Source: Chloroflexus sp. (GTDB lineage: Bacteria; Chloroflexota; Anaerolineae; Anaerolineales; Villigracilaceae). Taken from it: a DNA stretch of 64,000 nt. Shown one piece after another: positions 57,117-64,000 of this stretch (its first letter is position 1; each line of letters opens with the position of its first letter). The DNA lies in contig DYHT01000008.1 of the NCBI GenBank assembly GCA_020723995.1, forward strand, positions 1-64,000. The letters run 5' to 3'. The notes under the pieces are model-generated. The model saw nothing but the letters and a program-made list of their open reading frames with translations, did no database searches and had not been told where the DNA came from. The position numbers and the translations under genes are program-made.

Positions 57117-57184
57117 TGACAACCCCCAATTTGATCGTGCTGGAACTGGAACGAATCGGCATCCGCTTTGTAGAGGCGGACTGA
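57116..57184 (+). pseudogene. Remnant of the toxin partner (VapC/PIN-like?), 22 codons
   Basis: ATG overlaps antitoxin stop (TGATG-type overlap); MTTPNLIVLELERIGIRFVEAD*. Confidence 0.4.
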
Positions 57185-57220
57185 CGCCGCGCCCCTTCAT
57201 CGTTTTTCCTCTCTGGGACT

Positions 57221-58991
57221 TTACCACATTACCTGGTTCTGGATTTCCCACATCTGCCGGTACAGCCCCTCGGCCTTGACCAATTCCGCGTGCCGGCCGC
57301 GCTGGAGGATACGGCCTTGATCCATGACCAAAATCTCATCCATCCTCTCCAGCCCAACCAGACGGTGAGTGATCCACAACACGGTCCGGCCTTCCATCAG
57401 ACAGTGCAATGTTGCGATGATCTGCCGTTCAGTGAGGGTATCCAGGTTGGCGGTGGGTTCGTCGCAGAGGAAGATGGGGGCATCTTTCAGCAAGGCGCGG
57501 GCGATGGCGACTCTCTGGCGTTCGCCGCCGCTGATTTGCAGGCCTCGCTCGCCGACGAAGGTCGCCAGTCCCTGCGGCAGGGAGGCGATGAATGTGCTTA
57601 GCTGCGCCTGCTCAACGGCGCGGGCCAGTTCGCCGCCGGTTGCATCAGATTTTGCCAGACGCAGGTTGACGGCCAGGGTGTCGTTGAAGAGAAAGGTGTT
57701 CTGCGAGACCACGCTGAAACAGCCGCGGACAGCCTCCTGCTCATATTGGCGGATGTCGTTGCCCCCGAGGGTGATCTCGCCGGCGCTGAAATCCCAGAAG
57801 CGCAGCAGCAGGTTGACCAGGGTGGATTTCCCCGCTCCGTTCGGACCGAGGATGGCGAGGTGTTTGCCGGTTGGGAGGTCGAAGGTAATATTTTGAAGAA
57901 CACTGCCCTCACCCCTCACCCCTCTCCCCTTGGGAGAGGGGTGAGGGGTGAGGGCAGGATAAGAAAAGCACAGGCCGCGCACCGAGATGGCAATATCGCG
58001 CGGCAGGGGAAGCGGCGCGGGATGGTCGACTACGGCAGGCGCGGCATCCATAATCTCAAAGAGACGCCGGGCGGCTTGCAGGTTGGATTCGAGAAATTGT
58101 GAAGCCTGTGGCAGTCCTTGCACGGCCTCGAAGCTGGCCATGGCTGCCAGGATGATGACCGCCAGGTACATGCCGTCAATCTTCCCGGCGCTGACCAGCG
58201 TGACCGCCAGCGCCAGCGCCAGCCAGACGCCCAGGTTGGTCAGCAAACTGTTCAAGGCGCTTTGTAAAGCGCTGATATGCGCCATCTTACGTTGGGCGCG
58301 GTGCAGGTCCATTTCGGCGGATTGCACGCGGCGCAAGTGGGCTTCGACCCCGCCGTAGGCCAGCAGGTCGGGCAGGCCCTGCAGGCCGTCCACCAGGTCG
58401 GCGCGTAAACGGGCGCGGCTTTCGACCAGAGTCCGCCCGGGAGAGCGCCCCAGGCCCAGGGTCAGGAGGGTGAGTCCGAGGCCGATCAGGAGCAGGAAGG
58501 CCAATAGAACAGCGGCCAGCGCCGGGTCGAAGGCGCGCATAAAGAGCGCCATTCCCACGATGACAACCACAGCCACCAGCGGTGGGGCCAGGACGCGCAC
58601 GTAGAAGTTCTCCAACGTCTCGATATCGGCGATGGCGCGCGCGAGCAGGTCGCCGCTGCGCCCGCCGATCAGCCGCGCCGGAGCGAGCGGCTCGATGGCG
58701 CGGTAGAACCAGACGCGCATGCGCCCCAGCAGGCGGAAGGTGGTGCTGTGGGAGGTCAGGCGTTCGAGGTAGCGGGAGACGCCGCGTGACAGCCCGAAGA
58801 AGCGCACGCCGACGATGGCGACTTGCAGCGCGGCGATGGACGGGTGCAGCGCGGCGGCGGAGATGAGATATGCGGAGGTGGCCAGCAGGCCGACGCTCGC
58901 GCCGACCGTCAGCGCGCCGAGGGCGGTGGCGGCCAACACCCAGCCCCAGAAGGGGAGGACAAAAGCGAGGAGGCGGCGAAATGCAGTCATC
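57221..58991 (-). CDS. cydC: Thiol reductant ABC exporter subunit CydC-like
   Basis: ABC exporter fold; GPNGAGKSTLVNLLLRFWDFSAGEI; natural start MTAFRRLLAFVLPFWGWVLAATALGALTVGASVGLLATSAYLIS. Confidence 0.8.
57903..57957. repeat. Perfect palindrome inside the CydC-like gene
   Basis: CTGCCCTCACCCCTCACCCCTCTCCC-CTT-GGGAGAGGGGTGAGGGGTGAGGGCAG, encoded in frame as ALTPHPSPKGRGVRGEG. Confidence 0.95.
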
Positions 58992-59039
58992 AGTGTCCAG
59001 TAATCAGTGAGCAGTGTTCGGTGAGAGGTGATCAGTGGC
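58984..59039. repeat. Heptanucleotide tract at the CydD/CydC gene junction
   Basis: CAGTCAT CAGTGTC CAGTAAT CAGTGAG CAGTGTT CGGTGAG AGGTGAT CAGTGGC. Confidence 0.92.
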
Positions 59040-60776
59040 TGTGACCAGTTTGGTGTAGGGGCCGTTGCGTTGCAGCAGGTCAGCGTGTTTACCGGTTTCG
59101 ACGAGGCGACCTGCATCCAGCACCACGATCTGGTCGGCCTGGAAGACGGTGCTCAAGCGGTGGGCGATGACCAGCGTCGTGCGCCCACGCATCAACTCAT
59201 GGACGGCCTGGTAAAGACGCGACTCCTGGGCCGGGTCGAGGCTGGAGGTGGGTTCGTCCAGGACGAGCAAGGGCGCGTCCCGCAGGAAGGCGCGTGCCAG
59301 GGCCAGACGTTGGACCTGTCCGCCGCTGAGACGCGCCCCGCGCTCCCCGATGCGTGTCCCGTACCCCTCCGGCAGGGACAAGATGAAATCGTGCAAGTCG
59401 GCGCGCTGGCAGGCTTGGATCAGATCATTGTCACTTGCATCGGGTTTTGCCAGGCGCAGGTTGGCGGACAGGGTGTCATTGAAAAGATAGGGCATTTGCG
59501 GCACCCAGCCGATCTGAGCGCGCCATCCCTCGGGCAGGATGGCGTTCAGGGACCGGCCATCCACGCTGATTTCGCCCGCGCTCGGCGCGACGAAGCGCAG
59601 CAGCAGGCTGGCGAGGGTGCTCTTGCCCGCGCCGGTTGCGCCGACCAGGGCGGTCAGTTGGCCGTCACGAATGTGGAAGGAAATGTCGGAGAGGGCAGGG
59701 AGGTGGCGGGAAGGGTAGGAGAAGGAGACGTTTTCAAAATAAATATCAAATTGTGTGCTGATTACAGAGGATTGCTTGCCACAGGCACGCTGCGCGGTCG
59801 TCGCTACGCTGCTCGCAATGACGCTTGAGAGTGGCATATCCAAAATCTCAAAGATACGGCGGGCGGCGGTCACACCCGACATGCCGGCGTGGAAGCGCTG
59901 TCCCAGCAGGCGCAGGGGCAGGTAGAAATCGGGCGCCAGGACGAGGATGAAAAGCGCCTGCTGGAAGCTCATTTTGGCGTAAAGCAGGCGCAAACCGATT
60001 TCAACGGCAACGACGGCGGTGCTGAGAGTGGCAAGCAGTTCCAGCGCCAGGGCCAAGAGGAAGGTGACGCGCATCACGTTCAAGGTCACGTCGCGAAAGC
60101 GGTTGCTGGCCTTTTGGATATCCATGGCCTGGTTGCGGCTCTGGCCAAGCAGCTTCAAGGTGGTCAACCCCTGCAGCACGTCCAGGAAGTAGGCGGAAAG
60201 GCGGCTGAGGGTCTCCCACTGGCGCCTGGTCAGCGTCTCGCCAGTCTTGCCGATCAGGTACATGAAAAGCGGGATGAGCGGCGCGGTCAACAGGAAGACT
60301 ACGCCGGTCAGCGGGTCGAGGTGAAAGACAAGCAGCAGGATCGAGAGTGGAATGAAGGCCGCCAGTGCCACCTGCGGCAGGTATTGGCTGAAGTAGGCAT
60401 CCAGCGCTTCCACGCCTTCGATGGCCGAGGCCGCCAATTCGCCAGTCTTTTCCCCCTGGGTGAAGGCCGGGCCGAGGGCGGCCAGGTGCTGCATCAACCG
60501 GGCGCGCAGGTCCGATTTGACGCGCAGGGCAACCGCATTGGCGGAAAGCTCCGCCCCCCAGGTGCTGGCGGCGCGCAGCATGAGGATGATCAACAGGATT
60601 TCGAGAATGGGGAAAACGGCCTCCAACGTTTGCTGGCCGAGGAAGACGCCATTAACGACCCGGCTGAGGAACCAGGCCTGCAAAATGATCAGCAGCCCGC
60701 CCGCCCAGCCGAGCAGGATGGTCAAGGCGAGAGCCAGACGGCGCGAGCGCGCCAGGTTGAGCAGGCGGCGAAACAT
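59004..60776 (-). CDS. cydD: Thiol reductant ABC exporter subunit CydD-like
   Basis: LSRVVNGVFLGQQTLEAV...ABC domain VGATGAGKSTLASLLLRFVAPSAGEISVDG, LSGGQVQRLALARAFLRDAPLLVLDEPTSSLD. Confidence 0.85.
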   Translation of the reverse strand: MFRRLLNLARSRRLALALTILLGWAGGLLIILQAWFLSRVVNGVFLGQQTLEAVFPILEILLIILMLRAASTWGAELSANAVALRVKSDLRARLMQHLAALGPAFTQGEKTGELAASAIEGVEALDAYFSQYLPQVALAAFIPLSILLLVFHLDPLTGVVFLLTAPLIPLFMYLIGKTGETLTRRQWETLSRLSAYFLDVLQGLTTLKLLGQSRNQAMDIQKASNRFRDVTLNVMRVTFLLALALELLATLSTAVVAVEIGLRLLYAKMSFQQALFILVLAPDFYLPLRLLGQRFHAGMSGVTAARRIFEILDMPLSSVIASSVATTAQRACGKQSSVISTQFDIYFENVSFSYPSRHLPALSDISFHIRDGQLTALVGATGAGKSTLASLLLRFVAPSAGEISVDGRSLNAILPEGWRAQIGWVPQMPYLFNDTLSANLRLAKPDASDNDLIQACQRADLHDFILSLPEGYGTRIGERGARLSGGQVQRLALARAFLRDAPLLVLDEPTSSLDPAQESRLYQAVHELMRGRTTLVIAHRLSTVFQADQIVVLDAGRLVETGKHADLLQRNGPYTKLVTATDHLSPNTAH

Positions 60777-60893
60777 GCAGTAATTATAAGGCTTCAGGAT
60801 GTTCCTCGCGCCAATTGCCGCGCTTTGTTACTCGATTTTTAATGTTTTCGGAGTATCATATAGTAAAGAGAAAATCCTTATGGAGGAGGAACC

Positions 60894-61766
60894 ATGCGAG
60901 ACTTGACCAATGAAATCCTCGAACTCATTCGCCTCACATCGTCGCACCTGCCGGCGGATGTGGAAAAACGCCTGCGCGCGGCGGTGGAAAAAGAAGCTGC
61001 CGGTTCAGCGGCGCAGGGTGCACTGGAGACCATCCTGAAGAACGTGGAACTCTCGCGCCAGAATTCCACGCCCATCTGCCAGGATACCGGCACGCCAATC
61101 TTTTATGTCAAATATCCGCTGGGCTGGAGCACCATCCAATTGCGCCAGATGATCCGCACGGCGCTGGCCGAGGCTACCAAACGCTCCTACATGCGCCCCA
61201 ACGCCGTGGACGCCATCTACGACAGGAACAGTGGCAATAATCTCGGTGGCGACGACTTCCCCTACATCCATTTTGAGGAAGTCGAAGGCGACGAGTTGAC
61301 CATCGAACTGATGCTCAAGGGTGGCGGCTGCGAGAACGTCGGGGCGCAGTATTCGCTGCCGGATAATCGCCTCGGCGCGGGCCGTGACCTGGCCGGGGTG
61401 CGCAAAGCCGTGCTGGATGCCGTACACAAGGCGCAAGGTCAGGGCTGTGCCCCAAGCATCCTCGGCGTGGCCATCGGCGGCGACCGCGGCTCCGGTTACC
61501 TCAAATCGAAGGAAATCCTGTACCAGAAAATTGGCGAACCCAACGCGGACCCGAAACTGGCTGCCCTGGAAACCCAACTGACCGAGGAAGCCAATAGCAT
61601 GGGCATCGGCCCGATGGGCTTCGGCGGCCAGACGACGGTTATTGACACCAAGATCACCGGCCTCTCGCGCTTGCCAGCCAGCTACTTCGTCTCGGTCTCG
61701 TACATGTGCTGGGCGTATCGCAGGCGTAAGATGACGGTGAGGGGTGACGAGGTCATGTATGAGTAG
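60894..61766 (+). CDS. Fumarate hydratase / tartrate dehydratase alpha subunit
   Basis: TPICQDTGTPIFYVKYPLGWS; SGNNLGGDDFPYIHFEE; GIGPMGFGGQTTVIDTKI. Confidence 0.9.
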   Translation: MRDLTNEILELIRLTSSHLPADVEKRLRAAVEKEAAGSAAQGALETILKNVELSRQNSTPICQDTGTPIFYVKYPLGWSTIQLRQMIRTALAEATKRSYMRPNAVDAIYDRNSGNNLGGDDFPYIHFEEVEGDELTIELMLKGGGCENVGAQYSLPDNRLGAGRDLAGVRKAVLDAVHKAQGQGCAPSILGVAIGGDRGSGYLKSKEILYQKIGEPNADPKLAALETQLTEEANSMGIGPMGFGGQTTVIDTKITGLSRLPASYFVSVSYMCWAYRRRKMTVRGDEVMYE

Positions 61767-61818
61767 ACGATGGACGATAGACGATGGTCTGTCGTCCATC
61801 GTCTGACAGGAGGAACCC

Positions 61819-62439
61819 ATGCGTGAAATTACAATTCCCATTGGCGATGATGTCATTCGCAGCCTGAAGGTCGGCGACCCGGTAGCGCTCTCGGGCGTGA
61901 TGGTCACCGGCCGCGATACGGTGCATAAGTGGCTGATAGAGACCTTTATCAAGCAGACCCGCCCCGCGCAGGGTGATGACTTGCAAGTCTACGAAGCCCT
62001 CAAACCTCTGCTCAAAGGCGGCGTCATCTATCATTGCGGTCCGGTCGTCTCGGGGCTGGATACCAAACAGTATAAATTCGTGGCCGCCGGCCCGACGACC
62101 AGTATCCGCGAGGAGCCGTACCAGTCGGATGTGATGAAGCACTTCGATATCAAAGGCGTGATCGGCAAGGGCGGCATGGGCGCCAAGACGCTGAAAGGCT
62201 GCCAGGAAGTGCCGGGAGTCTATTTCCACGCCATCGGCGGCGCGGCGACCTTCATCGCCCAGTCCGTGACCAAGGTGCTGGGCGTGTACAAGCTGGACTT
62301 CGGCGTGCCGGAGTCGCTGTGGGTCATCGAGGTCAAGGATTTCCCGGCTGTGGTGACGATGGACGCCCATGGGCAGTCGCTGCATGAGGTGGTGGAGGAG
62401 CAATCCGGGAAGGTGTTGGCGGAGTTGCTGGCAAAGTAG
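61819..62439 (+). CDS. Fumarate hydratase / tartrate dehydratase beta subunit
   Basis: LSGVMVTGRDTVHKWLIE; IYHCGPVV; GPTTSIREEPYQSDVMKHFDIKGVIGKGGMG. Confidence 0.92.
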   Translation: MREITIPIGDDVIRSLKVGDPVALSGVMVTGRDTVHKWLIETFIKQTRPAQGDDLQVYEALKPLLKGGVIYHCGPVVSGLDTKQYKFVAAGPTTSIREEPYQSDVMKHFDIKGVIGKGGMGAKTLKGCQEVPGVYFHAIGGAATFIAQSVTKVLGVYKLDFGVPESLWVIEVKDFPAVVTMDAHGQSLHEVVEEQSGKVLAELLAK

Positions 62440-62448
62440 ACTCGCGCG

Positions 62449-62475
62449 CTGGGCGGCAGTCCAACTGCCGCCCAG
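62449..62475 (+). terminator. Terminator-like hairpin after fumarase beta subunit
   Basis: CTGGGCGGCAGT-CCA-ACTGCCGCCCAG followed by AGTTTT. Confidence 0.75.
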
Positions 62476-62540
62476 AGTTTTGAGACCCTCAGCCGTTTCT
62501 CGGCAGTGGTGGAGACCCTCGCCGAGCATGAAAGCAGGAG

Positions 62541-63365
62541 TTATGGCAAGTTGAGACCCTCGGTCGCCTTCTCGGCGGCCTGAGCCATCCTCAACCACCC
62601 TGCCGCCACCCATGGTAACATGGCAAAGATGCCAATCAATCCAAGTTCGCCTGCCCCTCCGACCAGCAAGGCGAGGATCAGCCCCATTGCAGTGATGAGA
62701 TAACTCAGCACGGCTAACCGGTCAAACCCAGCTTCGGTGGATCTCTGCGCTTTGCCCGATAAAAGCATGTATATGGCATATGTGGTGAAAACCGTTAACC
62801 ACCAGCCTGAGTAATTTTGCAGGGGGATACCGTGATAGACGCCATTCACTTCCCATATCCAGTGGCTGTTATAGACCATGATGGGGTCCATAATCAAGTC
62901 CCAGGCGGTCATGACCATGCCGCCCACAGCGGCTACGGTCAGCAGTCGCTGCCAGCGCTTCCAATTTGTCGGCACCAACCAATCGGCAATCACAAACGAG
63001 GGGTAACTCATCATGAACCATGCCACCGGAATGAGATAGGGTACGAGGCCGAGAAATAGCGGACCAAGTTTGTCGGTGTAGTGATACGGGCCGTAGATCA
63101 ACCCTGTTGCCACACCAACCGACTCGAACAGCAGGCTGATACCGAAAACCAGCGCCAGCAGGCGCAGGGCGCGCTCCCAGCCCAGGCGTTGACCGGCGTG
63201 CAGCAGGGCAAAGGCGAAGCCAACCAGGGTGGTGATGGGTGTCAGAATTCCCATCGGCGTCATGCCAAAAGCAAGGCTGATGATCGGATAAACGGTCAAT
63301 AGCGCATAAAAGATGAGCAGGACAATAATGGTGCGACGAATAGCCATACGAGAGTCCTCCTTCAT
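62541..63365 (-). CDS. Carotenoid biosynthesis protein (CruF/DUF422-like membrane protein)
   Basis: FGISLLFESVGVATGLIYGPYHYTDKLGPLFLGLVPYLIPVAWFMMSYPSFVIADWLVP. Confidence 0.75.
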   Translation of the reverse strand: MKEDSRMAIRRTIIVLLIFYALLTVYPIISLAFGMTPMGILTPITTLVGFAFALLHAGQRLGWERALRLLALVFGISLLFESVGVATGLIYGPYHYTDKLGPLFLGLVPYLIPVAWFMMSYPSFVIADWLVPTNWKRWQRLLTVAAVGGMVMTAWDLIMDPIMVYNSHWIWEVNGVYHGIPLQNYSGWWLTVFTTYAIYMLLSGKAQRSTEAGFDRLAVLSYLITAMGLILALLVGGAGELGLIGIFAMLPWVAAGWLRMAQAAEKATEGLNLP

Positions 63366-63501
63366 GTTGATTGTACCTCATGCAAATCCTTTCGTCTCCT
63401 GCAGGGTTAGAACTAGCGGGAGGTTGTTATTTTGCAGTCCATTTTCAGAAATTCCGGAAGGGTGTATACTCGCGTTATATAATCTCGCGAAGGAGAAACC
63501 T

Positions 63502-64000
63502 ATGAAACGAGCAGTCAGCATCAGTCTTGGTTCATCCAAGCGCAACAAGGCCGTTGAGGTCACGCTTTTAGGCGAAAAGGTCAGCATCGAGCGCATCGGC
63601 ACGGATGGTGACATGGAAGCCGCCGCCCGCAAATACCAGGAAATGGATGGCAAAGTGGATGCCTTTGGCGTCGGCGGCGCGGACTTGGGCCTGCTGGTGG
63701 ACAAGAAATGGTATCCGCTCTACTCGGTCCAGCCGATGGTGCGCTTCGTTAAGCAGACGCCCGTGGTGGACGGCACCGGCCTGAAGAATACGCTGGAAAA
63801 CAAAGCCGCGCCTTTCGTCGAGGCCAAACTGGGCGACTATATCCAGAAAGGGGGCGGCAAGAAAGCCTTTATCATGACCGGCGCCGACCGCTGGGGGCTG
63901 GCGCATTCCTTCGTCGAAGCTGGTTACGAGTGTGTCTTCGGCGACCTGATGTTCTCACTCGGCATTCCGATTGCCCTGCACACCGAAAAACAACTCAAGA
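63502..64000 (+). CDS. Quinate 5-dehydrogenase-like protein (3' end outside window)
   Basis: Open reading MKRAVSISLGSSKRNKAVEVTLLGEKVSIERIGTDGDMEAAARKYQEMDGKVDAFGVGGADLGLLVD... to window end. Confidence 0.6.
   Translation, partial: MKRAVSISLGSSKRNKAVEVTLLGEKVSIERIGTDGDMEAAARKYQEMDGKVDAFGVGGADLGLLVDKKWYPLYSVQPMVRFVKQTPVVDGTGLKNTLENKAAPFVEAKLGDYIQKGGGKKAFIMTGADRWGLAHSFVEAGYECVFGDLMFSLGIPIALHTEKQLK

Noticed and set aside
1-64000. CRISPR array
   Set aside because: No regularly spaced direct repeats with unique spacers were seen; the repeats present are heptamer tracts, palindromes and Ig-coding repeats.
1-64000. tRNA or rRNA genes
   Set aside because: No cloverleaf or rRNA-like segment was recognised by eye; a tRNAscan/Infernal run would be needed to exclude them.

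Overview
The window looks like a GC-rich, Chloroflexota/Anaerolineae-type chromosome; taxonomy is inferred from gene content and style and was not searched. Roughly 1-33 kb is a mosaic surface-polysaccharide / nonulosonic-acid locus. It has three CMP-nonulosonate cytidylyltransferase-like genes (one fused to a HAD phosphatase), two NeuB-like synthases, GmhA-like isomerase, SDRs, Gfo/Idh, a DegT aminotransferase, many glycosyltransferases, two GT39-like membrane enzymes, Wzz and a Wzy/ligase-like protein. It is interrupted by MNT/HEPN-type toxin-antitoxin modules and an HNH gene pair. From 33-64 kb there is a histidine kinase, alpha/beta hydrolase, RdgB, QueG, NBR1-Ig-like lipoproteins, a BMP/nucleoside-type ABC transporter, MFS, TrmD, tandem TPR proteins, a CIRCE-controlled groES-groEL, PpiC, IlvE, a decayed VapBC-like pair, CydDC, a two-subunit fumarase/tartrate dehydratase, a carotenoid-biosynthesis protein and a truncated quinate dehydrogenase-like gene. 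The strongest unexplained signal is repeat biology: (i) about a dozen short tracts with strict 7-nt periodicity but locus-specific sequence, several inside open reading frames; (ii) palindromic elements inserted in frame in several coding genes; (iii) short MITE-like elements with GTAACT termini and 7-8 bp target duplications, one of which supplies the queG stop codon; (iv) several nonsense or frameshift remnants.
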